Assembly (NCBI RefSeq): GCF_023208015.1
Contig: NZ_CP051627.1
Location: 496,001 to 560,000, forward strand
Source: Thermobifida alba
GTDB lineage: Bacteria; Actinomycetota; Actinomycetes; Streptosporangiales; Streptosporangiaceae
Length of the DNA stretch: 64,000 nucleotides
Direction: 5' to 3'
The position numbers were made by a program, and so were the translations under genes. Positions within the stretch are counted from its first letter, which is position 1. The number at the start of each line of letters is the position of its first letter. Below are positions 36,701-44,639 of this stretch, in pieces. Under the pieces are notes generated by a model. That model saw only the letters and a program-made list of their open reading frames with translations, was not told the DNA's origin and made no database searches.

Positions 36701-38434
36701 CCGCACCGCGCGCACGGCACGGCCCGGGCAGGTGGGGACGCAGGCGCGCGCCGCGGTGCCGAGCGCGCCGCAGCCGACGCACAGGCGGTCGTCCTCGGGG
36801 GTGGTCTGCGCGGCGGATTCCTCCAGGGTGTCGTCATCGTCGTCGACGGCGATCGGGGAGTTGCCCAGATGCAGCCACAGGACCTGGTCCTGGGGGCGGC
36901 GCTGGGGCAGGAAGCGGACCGCCGCGTCCTCGGCCGCCGTGGTGCCCACCAGGTAGGCGTCGCCGCAGCGTTTGCAGGCGGCGAGCTCGAACGCGGGCGC
37001 GTGGCAGTCGGGGCAGTGCTCGTGGCGGGAGAGGAAGACGTGCGGCCCGCTGGCGGACAGGCAGGTGAACGCGCCCTCGGTGGCGCGGGTGAACAGGTGG
37101 TAGCGCGCCGAAAGCAGCGGGTTGCCGTCGGAGTCGCGGACCCGGTTGCCCAGGGCGACCAGGGCGGCCAGCGCGGCGGCGGGCCGCACGGTGCCGTCGT
37201 GCTCTCCGGCGAAGACCCGCACGGCCAGGTCCTCCAGCGGCTGCGGGCCGCCGTCGGCGAGCAGGGCACGCAGTTTCCGCACGCGCTGTTCGGCGGCGAG
37301 CACCCGGTAGGCGTCGCCGTCGGGGACGCCGTGCCGCCGGGCGGCGGCGACGAGCTCGGCCCCGGGGTCGGCGGCGCGGCCGATCGCCGCGTAGTCGGCG
37401 GCCGACAGCGGCCCCCACGGCCGGCCCGGGGCATCGGTGCGGCGGGCGGCGGTCACCAGGTCCTGCCGGTCGGGGTCGGTCGCGTCCCACTCGAACGGCG
37501 CGTCGAAGAACAGCCGGGACGCGAACGTCATCACCGCCTGCGGGTCGTCGCCGACGGTGGCGCTGGTGGCGATGCACTGCAGGCGGCGGCCGGGGGCGAC
37601 CCGGTCGCGCAGGCGGCGCAGCAGCATCGCCAGTTCGGCGGCCTTGGCCCCGTCGTAGACGTGCGCCTCGTCCAGGGCGACGAACCGCCAGTGCCCGGCG
37701 TGCTCGCCCTCGAACAGGTCGAGGTCGGCGGGGCGCAGCAGCAGGTACTCCAGCATCGCGTAGTTGGTGAGCAGCAGGTGCGGCGGCCTGCGCCGCATCT
37801 GCTCGCGGCTGATGAGCTCGTTGGGCAGCGGGTCGCGCTGGCCGTGCAGGCGGTGGTAGGAGTCGAGGGCCTGCCGGTCGCTGTCCTTGGTTTCGCCGGT
37901 GTAGCGGCCGAAGGTAATGTGCGGGCTGCCGGAGAGCAGCTCCCGCAGCCGCTTCAACTGGTCGTTGGCGAGCGCGTTCATCGGGTACAGCAGCAGCGCG
38001 CGCACGCCCGGCCCGAGCTCGCCGCGCCGGTGCTGCTCCTCCAGCTCGTTGAGGATGGGCAGCAGGAAGCTCTCGGTCTTGCCCGACCCGGTGCCGGTGG
38101 CCACCACCAGGTTGCGTCCGGCACGGGCCTTGCGGATCGCCTGCTCCTGGTGCAGGTAGAGGGGCCGGTCCAGGTGGATCGCGGGGCCGCCGGGCGCGGC
38201 GAAGGAGGGCGACAGCACGCCTTCGCCGACCAGTTGGCGCGGGGTGGCGCCGGTCCGGTAGGGCGGGGTGGCCTCCAGCAGCGGCCCCTTGGTCAGCAGT
38301 GGGCTGCCGCTGATCTGCTCCTCCAGGGCGTGGGCGAGGGTGCGGTCGCGCAGCGGCAGCAGGGAGCGCAGGTAGCGGCGGTAGCTGTCGCTGATCAGGG
38401 CGCTGACGCCGATGGGGTCCAGGGTGGTGGTCAC
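33749..38434 (-). CDS. DEAH-box helicase with DUF1998 domain (DruE-like)
   Basis: This 1,561-residue SF2 helicase has a Q-like RPLYLHQEQAI segment, Walker A ATGTGSGKTE (112-121), DEAH at 255-258, SAT at 291-293 and QRAGRAGR at 1018-1025. At least five Cys-rich zinc-ribbon pairs follow (for example CPDC/CKRC, CVGC/CVPTC, CDSC, CGSC/CAAC, CEWC). The C-terminal DUF1998 region ends CDCGAETSCYGCLRTYRNQ. The GTG start overlaps the upstream gene by four bases (GTGA) with AAGGAG upstream. The architecture matches Druantia DruE and, more distantly, DISARM DrmA/DrmB. An anti-phage role is inferred from architecture and the two-gene context. Confidence 0.85.
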   Translation of the reverse strand: MTTTLDPIGVSALISDSYRRYLRSLLPLRDRTLAHALEEQISGSPLLTKGPLLEATPPYRTGATPRQLVGEGVLSPSFAAPGGPAIHLDRPLYLHQEQAIRKARAGRNLVVATGTGSGKTESFLLPILNELEEQHRRGELGPGVRALLLYPMNALANDQLKRLRELLSGSPHITFGRYTGETKDSDRQALDSYHRLHGQRDPLPNELISREQMRRRPPHLLLTNYAMLEYLLLRPADLDLFEGEHAGHWRFVALDEAHVYDGAKAAELAMLLRRLRDRVAPGRRLQCIATSATVGDDPQAVMTFASRLFFDAPFEWDATDPDRQDLVTAARRTDAPGRPWGPLSAADYAAIGRAADPGAELVAAARRHGVPDGDAYRVLAAEQRVRKLRALLADGGPQPLEDLAVRVFAGEHDGTVRPAAALAALVALGNRVRDSDGNPLLSARYHLFTRATEGAFTCLSASGPHVFLSRHEHCPDCHAPAFELAACKRCGDAYLVGTTAAEDAAVRFLPQRRPQDQVLWLHLGNSPIAVDDDDDTLEESAAQTTPEDDRLCVGCGALGTAARACVPTCPGRAVRAVRKLRSRNSRPSGCLSCGARGLDTVRRLESGNEAAAAVVATALYQALPEDADAGRADRPGGGRKLLTFSDSRQAAAFFAPYLEHSYSLLQQRRLILEGLEHGFDADDDFRVDDLIGHTARRAARAGSFERRVSRQRREHAAGLWVMRELVATDDRQSLEGRGLLRVRLEHPEGVRLPPALTRMLGLDEDEAWDLLGELVRTLRQQGALTMPEGVAPDDEAFAPRRGPVYVRESGPDPKRKVISWLPGQGSNRRVDYLRRLLDRLGVTGPSLTPEDLLRGAWKLLTGLGGGREGEGWLCSDSDRVLGTVWRVDHTALLLAPVGAHAPLHQCDSCRRLHPVSVRGVCPTLNCPGTLHPFTPPAPEEDDDHYRRLYRSLNPVVLRAQEHTAQWSTEEAARIQEDFVEGRVNMLSCSTTFELGVDVGELQAVLLRNMPPTTANYVQRAGRAGRRTDSAALVVTHAQRRSHDLFRYQEPEQMIAGQVRAPYVPLANERIARRHAHSVALAAFFRHWHRATGETWATVGAFFLPGDDGSPAPVTRVPAFLTPVPEEVSAALRRVLPEAVADELGVDRGRWAAELCGLLEQLREEVTQDVAYFEQRRREAFEQRKDSLAARFGKTVNTIVRRSLLGFLATRNVLPKYGFPVDTVELRTHHAEDQVGGRLELARDLTSAIYEYAPGGEVVAGGRKWTSRGVYRLPGRELRRFHYRVCGSCGYYEEAAERLDAACAACGTVEGRTPTVYCVPEFGFAADAKPESAGLVPPQRSWHGTTHVLRLATDPVEHRWPLPGGGEVHCLAGSRGELVALSEGPSGRGFWICEWCGWGGSVARRRPEEHPKPLGGGSCTGPLTRLTLGHKYETDLVDVVVNGGFHLDSASPATRYSLLYALLEGASAALEISRDDIDGTLYHRHGGSTSLVLFDTVPGGAGGATRIAEHFPEVLLAAVKRVDGCDCGAETSCYGCLRTYRNQTRHELLVRGAALEALRLLV

Positions 38435-41400
38435 GCGGTCGGCTCCTTGAACAGTCGGGCGCGTTCGGTTCCGGCGAGGGTGAGTTCGGCGAGGACGAGG
38501 TCGACGGCGGCGAGGTCGGGGGCCGCGGCGGCCAGTTCCGCCCACGTCTGCCGGTAGCGGTCCACCAGCCGTCGGCAGTCGTCCACGTCCCGGGCGGCCA
38601 GGCGGGCGGCGGTGGCCAGCGCGGCGGACAGGGCGGGCAGGTCGCGCCAGGACCCGGGTCGGTCGGGGCGGCGGCTGTCGATCAGGGCGCGTGCCGCCGT
38701 CCGGTAGGCCTCGGGGAGCCGGCCGCACACCGCGGCGGTCAGCTTCAGGACGGTGGCCGCCCGAGAGCGCACCCCGTGCAGCGCAGTGTCGTTGCGCACC
38801 CCGAACAGGGCGAGGGCGGCCTGGGAGCGGTTGTCGGCGTCCAGCAGCGCCCGGGGCACCACTCCAGCGGCTCGCCACGCGGCCTTGACCTGAGCCTCGG
38901 GCATGCGGGCGAGGTGTTCGGCGGAGGCGTCGAAGCGGCCGACGCGGGCGTGCGGGTCTGCCCGGCCCGCCAGCAGTTGCGCGGCGGCGGGCCCGCAGCT
39001 GTGCTCCAGCTCCTCCAGCAGTTCGGCGTGCTCGGGCCGCTGCCGGGCGGGGTCGGTGGGGATGCGGGGCAGCAGGTCGCTGGTGGCCAGGGCGGCCGCG
39101 GCGGGCAGCCGCTGCCACAGCCGGACCGCCTCGTCCACGGTGACCCGGTCGTGCTGGGGTGCGGCGGCCAGGCCGCTGGCGATGAGGGTGCGGACGCTGT
39201 CGGCGGGGGCCAGCCCGGCGGAGCCGTGGGCGAGCAGCGCGGTGACGGGGTGTGCGCCGAGGGCGCGGGCGCAGGCGTCGACGGCGGCGCGGTCCACGCC
39301 GACGGCGGTGAGCCGGTCGGCCAGGCCCACGACCCGCCACAGCCGGGCGGCGGTCTCGTCGGTGCCGCGCAGCCGGGCGGCGTCGGCCTCCCCGGCGAGG
39401 ACCCGGGAGAGCAGCACCTCCTCGGGGTCGTCGGAGTCGGGGACGCCGGGCGCGGGGCAGGTGAGCCGGTTGGCGTCGCGCCGGTCGGGCCAGTCGGGCC
39501 ACTCCGCCGCCGACCACGGGTCGTCCACGGCCAGCAGCACCTCCAGCGGGCCGCCGTCGCGCAGGTCCTCGGGCAGGGCGATGCGGCCGTCCTTGGACAC
39601 CGGCACCACCCGGGGCGGCCGCCACGGCGCGTGGTGCGGGTAGAGGGCGGCGTCGACCCCGGGCAGGCCGGGGAAGTCCGCCAGGACGACGGTGCCGTCC
39701 TCCTGGTGCGCCCCGGTGGCCAGGCGGCGCGGGCTGACCACGGCGACGTGCAGGACCCGGTCCCGGTAGGGGGCGACGATCCGCAGGTGCCGGTGGGCGG
39801 CGGCGGTGTCGCCGAGCTGGGCGATCGGGTAGCGGACGGTGGCGCCGCCCCGGTGCGCCGCGGGCTCCACCCGCTGCACCACGTCCTCACCGGAGATCAC
39901 CGACAGCGGCCCGGGCAGCCCGCTGTCCTCCTCGCCTTCGGGGAGGCGCAGCAGCAGGTCGCCGACCCCGGTCACGGTCTCGGTGGCCAGCCGCAGCGGC
40001 TGGGGCCGCCACTGGGGGCTGGGGTCGCCGGTGCACAGTACGGCCAGGTGCGGCGGGCGGACGGTGACGGCCAGCTCGGCGGCGGCGGTGCGCAGCCGCG
40101 CCGCGAGCGTCGCCTCGCCGGAGCCGAGCCGCTGCGCCTCCGGTTCGACGTCCAGCCCGGCGGGGCCGGCCAGGACGGCCTCCACCGGTTCCAGCCCGGT
40201 GGGGGTGAGCGCCCGGAAGGCGGGCTCGTAGCGGGCGGTGAGCCCTTCGGCGACGGTGAGGTGGCGGCGCAGGCCGCGGCCGAGAGGGCCGCGCACGGTG
40301 ACCAGGAACGAGCCCAGCACCGGGCGGGGCAGGCCCTCCAGCGGGCTGACGCGCTGCCCGCTGCGGCCGGTGGCGCCGGCCAGCAGCCGTCCGGTGTCGG
40401 CGTGCAGCACGTCGATGTGCCAGTCCACGGCCTCGCCCTCGGCGTCGGGCAGCACCACCACGGGCAGGTCGGCGTGGACGGGGGAGCCCGCCGCGGTGGC
40501 CACGCCCCGCACGGGAGCGGACTGGTCGAGGTGGGGGCGGGCGCGGCCGTGCACGAGGCGCTCGGGGCAGCCCTCCAGGCCGATCCGGTCGCCGCGGCGC
40601 AGGCTCACCCGCAGCAGCGTCCACCCCTCCCAGCCGTAGGGGGTGTCGCCGACCAGGTCGTCGCCGGTGTCGCCGCCGGAGCGCAGCAGGGCCCGGTCGG
40701 CGGGGTGCAGCAGCCACAGGCGGCCGGGCGGCAGCGCGAGCCGGGGGTCGAGCGGGTCGCCGTCGTCGGTGAAGACGAGCAGCGGGTCCTCGGGGTCGAC
40801 CAGCGGCAGGTGTTCGGTGAAGCCGGTGTCGCCGAGTTCCACGCGGACGGTGCGGCTGGGGGCGGGCAGCGGGAACAGGGTGGGGGAGGCGGTGCCCGCG
40901 GCGGCGGCCCACCGGCCGTGGCCGCGCACCTGGTACGTGCCGCTGTCGGTGGTGATGCGCCAGCGCACGATGTGGTCGTCGCTGTCGCCGATGACGGGCA
41001 GCGCGACGTGCACGCCGTGCGCGTAGGGGTCGAGGCGCAGCCGGGGCCGGGCGCCCTGCTGCCGCCGGGGGCCGCCGGTGGCGGGGCGCGCGACCGGGGT
41101 CCCCGACGCGGCGGCCCGTTCCAGGGCCTCGCGGGCGGGGGCGAGGAAGCGCGGCGGCAGGCCCACGGACCGGCAGTCGGCGTCGGGGTCGTCACGGAGC
41201 CGGTCGAGCAGGTCCAGGCAGCGGTCGACGACCTCCAGGGCGTAGTCGCCGCCCTCGGTGATGAACCGCCGCGCGGGCACGTCGAGGCTGTTGAGGCGGT
41301 GCCGTCCGGACACGGCCCAGTGGTGGAAGGCGGGGGCGTCCAGGCCGGGGGTGCGCACGCTGCGTTCCAGCAGCAGGGTGAACACGTCGCCCAGGCAGTA

Positions 41401-41838
41401 GGTGGGGATGCCCGCGTGCATGAGGATCGGCGTGACGTAGGGGAAGTGCTCGTCGGGGAAGGGGTCCAGGCCCAGCCGGTCCAGGGCGCCCAGGAACGCC
41501 TTCCCCCAGGTGTCGGCGTCCTGCCGGGCGGCGGGCACGCGGGCGGTCTCCCACAGTGCGGGCCAGAACGCGCCCTGGGAGTAGCGGGCGGTGGCGATGC
41601 CGGCGGTGACGGCGGCCACGCAGGCGGGCCAGCGGAGCAGGCGGGGCTCGCGTCCCCGGTCGAGGGCCTGGGTGAGGACGCGGCCGAGCGCGATCGCGGC
41701 CTGGTCCAGGTGTTTCTGGGGCAGCGCGGTCTCGCTGACGAGGGAGCGCGACTCCAGGCGGGGCCGCCACTCGGTTTCGCGGATGTCGAGGAGTTGGGTG
41801 GAGGTGACCCTGCGGGGCTGCCGGTCGGGGGAGGGCAT
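38431..41838 (-). CDS. Large protein of unknown function, partner of the DUF1998 helicase (DruH-like candidate)
   Basis: This 1,135-residue protein has no catalytic motif I recognise. Residues 1-260 are mostly helical and include RYSQGAFWPALWE and HAGIPTYCLGDVFTLLLE. The middle (about 270-800) is beta-rich, with repeated Ig-like strands. The last third is helical (WSAAEWPDWPDRRDANRL onward). I chose ATG at 41838 with TTGGAG seven bases upstream; a GTG fifteen bases earlier is possible. It is the first gene of a two-gene operon with the helicase. Position, size and lack of known domains fit DruH of Druantia type III, but this is unverified. Confidence 0.7.
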   Translation of the reverse strand: MPSPDRQPRRVTSTQLLDIRETEWRPRLESRSLVSETALPQKHLDQAAIALGRVLTQALDRGREPRLLRWPACVAAVTAGIATARYSQGAFWPALWETARVPAARQDADTWGKAFLGALDRLGLDPFPDEHFPYVTPILMHAGIPTYCLGDVFTLLLERSVRTPGLDAPAFHHWAVSGRHRLNSLDVPARRFITEGGDYALEVVDRCLDLLDRLRDDPDADCRSVGLPPRFLAPAREALERAAASGTPVARPATGGPRRQQGARPRLRLDPYAHGVHVALPVIGDSDDHIVRWRITTDSGTYQVRGHGRWAAAAGTASPTLFPLPAPSRTVRVELGDTGFTEHLPLVDPEDPLLVFTDDGDPLDPRLALPPGRLWLLHPADRALLRSGGDTGDDLVGDTPYGWEGWTLLRVSLRRGDRIGLEGCPERLVHGRARPHLDQSAPVRGVATAAGSPVHADLPVVVLPDAEGEAVDWHIDVLHADTGRLLAGATGRSGQRVSPLEGLPRPVLGSFLVTVRGPLGRGLRRHLTVAEGLTARYEPAFRALTPTGLEPVEAVLAGPAGLDVEPEAQRLGSGEATLAARLRTAAAELAVTVRPPHLAVLCTGDPSPQWRPQPLRLATETVTGVGDLLLRLPEGEEDSGLPGPLSVISGEDVVQRVEPAAHRGGATVRYPIAQLGDTAAAHRHLRIVAPYRDRVLHVAVVSPRRLATGAHQEDGTVVLADFPGLPGVDAALYPHHAPWRPPRVVPVSKDGRIALPEDLRDGGPLEVLLAVDDPWSAAEWPDWPDRRDANRLTCPAPGVPDSDDPEEVLLSRVLAGEADAARLRGTDETAARLWRVVGLADRLTAVGVDRAAVDACARALGAHPVTALLAHGSAGLAPADSVRTLIASGLAAAPQHDRVTVDEAVRLWQRLPAAAALATSDLLPRIPTDPARQRPEHAELLEELEHSCGPAAAQLLAGRADPHARVGRFDASAEHLARMPEAQVKAAWRAAGVVPRALLDADNRSQAALALFGVRNDTALHGVRSRAATVLKLTAAVCGRLPEAYRTAARALIDSRRPDRPGSWRDLPALSAALATAARLAARDVDDCRRLVDRYRQTWAELAAAAPDLAAVDLVLAELTLAGTERARLFKEPTA

Positions 41839-42381
41839 GGCGGGCTCCAACACGCGGGGGCGGACGCGAGCGGGGATGCGGACGGCGGGGCCGGGAGCGG
41901 GGGCTTCGCCGTTCCGATGGTGTGAACATAGGCGAAAAACGAAAACTCCGTCAACTTACTTATGAGTTGTTGGGGTGTTTGCTGCTTGGTGTGTACGGAG
42001 CGGTCGGGACGTGCCGCCGTGTCCGGTTCTCCTTCGCCGAGGACCGGAGAACACCGCCGGACCAGGGGGACAATCCCCGGTCCGGCGGCGTGGTCCGCAC
42101 TGTCCCAGGGGGTGCACAGAGGGCAGCGGGGGTGGCGGGAGTGAGGCAGGCGTAGCCGCCGAGGACGGCGCCGAACAGCGCGGCCGGGCACGATCAGGCG
42201 GCGGTGTCCGGGGCGGGGTCCGCGGTCGCGCCGGTGGCGGGCGCGGGCCGCGGCGGCCGGGGCGCGGACCTGCGCGCCGGTCAGTTCGGCGCCGCCATGC
42301 CAGACCCGGTCGCCGCGCACCAGGTGGACGTGCTCGGCGGACTCCCCGGCGGGGCGGTGGTGCGAACGGTGCGGTTGCGGT
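41839..42381. other. Intergenic region upstream of the helicase operon
   Basis: The left end holds the operon leader and promoter. The middle and right part carry a possible frame-broken small gene on the minus strand, described separately. Long plus-strand frames here have no recognisable product. Confidence 0.5.
41925..41969 (-). promoter_or_regulatory. Promoter and possible operator of the helicase operon
   Basis: On the minus strand TTGACG (41954-41949) and TATGTT (41930-41925) are 18 bases apart, inside the only AT-rich stretch for kilobases. The predicted transcript has a leader of about 80 bases before the ATG at 41838. An inverted repeat CAACT(N)8AGTTG (41952-41969) overlaps the -35 box and could be an operator. 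Confidence 0.65.
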
Positions 42382-42385
42382 TCAC
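42050..42385 (-). pseudogene. Possible frameshifted remnant of a small gene
   Basis: A GTG at 42385 overlaps the stop of the preceding 80-residue gene as GTGA, and its frame gives only 34 residues. A neighbouring frame on the same strand reads HVHLVRGDRVWHGGAELTG, then RHPRCPLCTPWDSADH, which look like real protein. That frame has no suitable start and no stop before the helicase-partner gene. A one-base frameshift near 42350 would join the two. The family is not recognised, and the boundaries are approximate. Confidence 0.25.
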
Positions 42386-42624
42386 GCGGTCTCCTCCGGG
42401 GGTGTCGGCGGCTGCTCGGGCGTGTCCAGCAGGCGCGGGGTGGCGTAGACCCACCGGCCGCGGACCTCCTGGTAGAGGCCGGAGACACCGCGGTTGGCGA
42501 GGAAGCAGAGGCGTTCGGCGCCGTAGTCCTGCACCAGGGCGGCGAGGGCGGCGGTGGTGAGCACCAGCCCGTCCAGGGGACCTGCGTACAGGGTCACGAA
42601 ACCGTCGGCGGTGTCGTCGTCCAT
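42382..42624 (-). CDS. Small protein, function unknown
   Basis: This 80-residue protein starts MDDDTADGFVTLYAGPLDGLVLTTAALAALVQDYGAERLCFLANRG and ends in a Pro/Glu/Thr-rich tail. The start is ATG with only a weak GAAAG upstream; the open frame continues 204 bases further without family-like sequence. It is downstream of the HATPase gene on the same strand, separated by a strong hairpin. Small acidic genes of this sort accompany actinomycete WhiJ-type regulators, but I cannot assign a function. Confidence 0.6.
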   Translation of the reverse strand: MDDDTADGFVTLYAGPLDGLVLTTAALAALVQDYGAERLCFLANRGVSGLYQEVRGRWVYATPRLLDTPEQPPTPPEETA

Positions 42625-42668
42625 GCGGGTGGCTGCTTTCTGCGTGGAGAAACAGAGATCGGAAGAGC

Positions 42669-42701
42669 GGGGCGGGGCCGGGGAAGGAGCAGCCCCGCCC
42701 C
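42669..42701 (-). terminator. Hairpin between the HATPase gene and the 80-residue gene
   Basis: GGGGCGGGGC and GCCCCGCCCC form a perfect ten-base stem with a 13-base loop. It follows the HATPase stop by about 200 bases and could act as a terminator or attenuator. The rest of the 273-base gap shows nothing recognisable. Confidence 0.5.
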
Positions 42702-42897
42702 TGACCGGGGAGGCGGGAGGGGAGAAGAAGCCGGGCCGCGCGGCCGCAACGGGTACGGCCGTCGCCAGGCCCCGGAGCGGACCCGCGGGCCCGCGTCGGC
42801 CGCGAGACGCGGCAGCCCTGTCCGCCACCGGGCTGCGGGAGGGCCCGGACCATGCGGGCGGGGACGCCTGCGGGAGACGCGCCCACCCACGCGGCGG

Positions 42898-43335
42898 CTA
42901 TCCGACGAGTCTGCCGAGGGGGGCGTCGTTCCAGGTGAGGTGGAAGTAGACGCCGTGCCGGTGGGGGGCGAGGGGGCCCCACGTGGTGGCGAGCTGGTCG
43001 ACGAGGTACAGGCCGCGGCCGTGTGCGGCGAACGGGACGTCGGGGGCGACCACGTGCGGAAGGGAGTTCCAGCGGCGTGGGGCGCGGGTGTGCACCTCGG
43101 CCTGCACACTGCGGGCGTCGGTGCGGACCCGGACGGTGAACGTCTCACCGGGGTCGCCGGAGTGGGTGTGGCGCAGGGCGTTGGTGGCCAGTTCCGAGGT
43201 GATCAGGACGGCCCGGTCCACCACCTCGTCCGGGGCGGTGGCCTGCGGGCACAGGCGGATCGCCGCGGCGACGAACCGGCGGGCGGCGGCCACGCTGTCG
43301 GGGATGCCGGGAAAGGACGTGAACGCGACGGTCAC
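42898..43335 (-). CDS. Anti-sigma-factor-like HATPase_c protein
   Basis: This 145-residue protein is a stand-alone GHKL ATPase domain. The N-box lies in LITSELATNALRHTH, and a glycine-containing ATP lid in HGRGLYLVDQLATTWG. Such small kinase-like proteins (RsbW/SCO-type) in actinomycetes are usually paired with XRE/DUF397 regulators, as here across a divergent promoter region. They may phosphorylate anti-sigma antagonists or bind sigma factors. I chose the GTG at 43335; the ribosome site is weak, and a start a few codons upstream is possible. Confidence 0.85.
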   Translation of the reverse strand: MTVAFTSFPGIPDSVAAARRFVAAAIRLCPQATAPDEVVDRAVLITSELATNALRHTHSGDPGETFTVRVRTDARSVQAEVHTRAPRRWNSLPHVVAPDVPFAAHGRGLYLVDQLATTWGPLAPHRHGVYFHLTWNDAPLGRLVG

Positions 43336-43656
43336 CGGGCCGTCCCCGGAACACGGCACGGCACGTGGGCGCGTCCCCGGGAGGTACGCCGGGGTGGGGG
43401 AGTGGGGCGGGCAGTAGCCTGGGGCATGAGTCCTTGACCTGCTTTCTCCAGGTTGGGGGCTAAGGCCCTGATCCGGTGCGGGAACACCGGTTTGGGGTCG
43501 CCTGTGTTGCAGCTTCGGGGGTCGCGTGCACCAAGGAACCGCAGACCCGTCATTACGCTCCCACCGCACAGAAGGCCCTGTCAGGGGTTCCACCTGTCTG
43601 AACTTTTCGGTCGGAACCGGTGGCCAACCCGGTTGGCTTGTGTTGTTCTGTAGAAA
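43336..43656. other. Divergent intergenic region, HATPase / XRE remnant
   Basis: The gap is less GC-rich than its surroundings. It includes a perfect inverted repeat CCGGTG-CGGGAA-CACCGG near 43475, and TTGGCT followed by TGTAGAAAATG just ahead of the XRE remnant, which could be the old promoter. No gene is seen. Confidence 0.45.
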
Positions 43657-44091
43657 ATGGTGGAGAAACCGCACCCGGTATGGACCAGGTTCGGCTCCGA
43701 GGTTCAACGCTTCCGGCAGTCGGCTGGGCTGCCGCAGGCTCAGTCGGCCAAGAACACCAACATTTCCCTCTCCGTGTTCAGTGCTGTTGAGCGCGGAACA
43801 CGCGTCCCCGAAAAGGACTTCGCGGAAGCACCGGACTCCCTTCCCGACACGGGAAGATCGTTCACGCGGCTACGGGGCAACCTCGCCGACAAAGAAGAGA
43901 TTCCTGACCGGCGCGCCGACATCCCCGTCCCCGAACAGTCGGCGACAGAGACCCGGGAGTACCGGACGGTCCTCATACCTGGACTGATTCAGGTGGAGGG
44001 CTGTGCGAGGTCGGTCATCACTGGGACTTCGCTCCGGTTGGATGGACCGCCTTTCTCACCGACTTCAGGAACGACCGGCTGTGGTCAGTAG
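43657..44091 (+). pseudogene. Truncated XRE / DUF5753 regulator fused to a DUF397 remnant
   Basis: The frame starts HPVWTRFGSEVQRFRQSAGL, a helix-turn-helix domain typical of WhiJ/AbaA-type regulators, and reaches YRTVLIPGLIQVEGCARSVI, the start of DUF5753. It then departs into unrelated residues and stops at 144 residues, about half the normal length. From 44016 another frame encodes HHWDFAPVGWTAFLTDFRNDRL, the C-terminal end of a DUF397 protein. A deletion has therefore joined the first half of an XRE gene to the last quarter of a DUF397 gene. Some helix-turn-helix positions also look degenerate (SLSVFSAVERG). Confidence 0.75.
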
Positions 44092-44177
44092 GTTCTCACC
44101 GCTGTGGCCGCCACGGTCGGGCCCGTTCACGGGCATGACTATGGCGGCACGGTCGTCGAAGCGGTGAGGAGCTATCG

Positions 44178-44423
44178 GTGGGCGCTCTCGAAGACACCTG
44201 GCACGAATCCAGCCACAGCGGCGATGCGGGCAACGGCGTCGAGGCCGCCGTCCCCTGGCACAAGTCGTCCCACTCGATCGGGGTGTCCAACTGTGTCGAG
44301 GTGGCCGGGACCCCCGGCTCGGTCCTGGTGCGTGACACCCAGCACCGTCACCTCGGCCACCTGGACTTCACTGCGGCCGAGTGGGTGGCGTTCCTCGCCG
44401 GCCTCAGGAACGGCCGACTGTAG
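44178..44423 (+). CDS. DUF397 protein with duplicated N-terminal motif
   Basis: This 81-residue protein ends with the DUF397 signature VRDTQHRHLGHLDFTAAEW. The N-terminal half has the family motif twice in tandem: WHESSHSGDAGNGVEAA and then WHKSSHSIGVSNCVEVA. The second copy has the conserved Cys and is the normal one. DUF397 proteins are small partners of XRE/DUF5753 regulators in actinomycetes; the adjacent XRE gene here is broken, so this one may be orphaned. Confidence 0.8.
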   Translation: MGALEDTWHESSHSGDAGNGVEAAVPWHKSSHSIGVSNCVEVAGTPGSVLVRDTQHRHLGHLDFTAAEWVAFLAGLRNGRL

Positions 44424-44481
44424 CCGGACTGCGGGACGTCCGTCGGGCTGTGGCTCAGCGGATGCTTCTCCTGTCCGTCCA

Positions 44482-44508
44482 GCTTCGGCCGGGAGGCCCG
44501 GCCGAAGC
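44482..44508. terminator. Bidirectional hairpin, DUF397 / NUDIX
   Basis: GCTTCGGCCGGG and its exact complement form a 12-base stem with a three-base loop between two convergent genes. Confidence 0.8.
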
Positions 44509-44639
44509 AGCCCCGTACCCCGACAGCTCTGCCCATCCAGCAGGTAAGCCCTTCGACGGGAAGACCAGCGCTCCTGAACCCAACCACGGGTGCGGACCCG
44601 CCAGTGCAGGGACGCGTTCACGGCGACGGCGCCGGGAGG

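Noticed and set aside
33800-38557. Plus-strand open frame of 1,585 codons opposite the helicase
   Set aside because: No motif is recognisable, composition is typical of an antisense shadow, and the minus strand encodes a complete helicase.
38776-41925. Plus-strand open frame of 1,049 codons opposite the helicase partner
   Set aside because: Same reasoning: Gly/Gln/Val/His-rich shadow without domains, and the minus-strand gene has a good promoter and operon coupling.
42204-42560. Plus-strand frame of 118 codons near the 80-residue gene
   Set aside because: It is antisense to protein-like sequence on the minus strand and ends in a basic, Arg-rich run typical of shadows.
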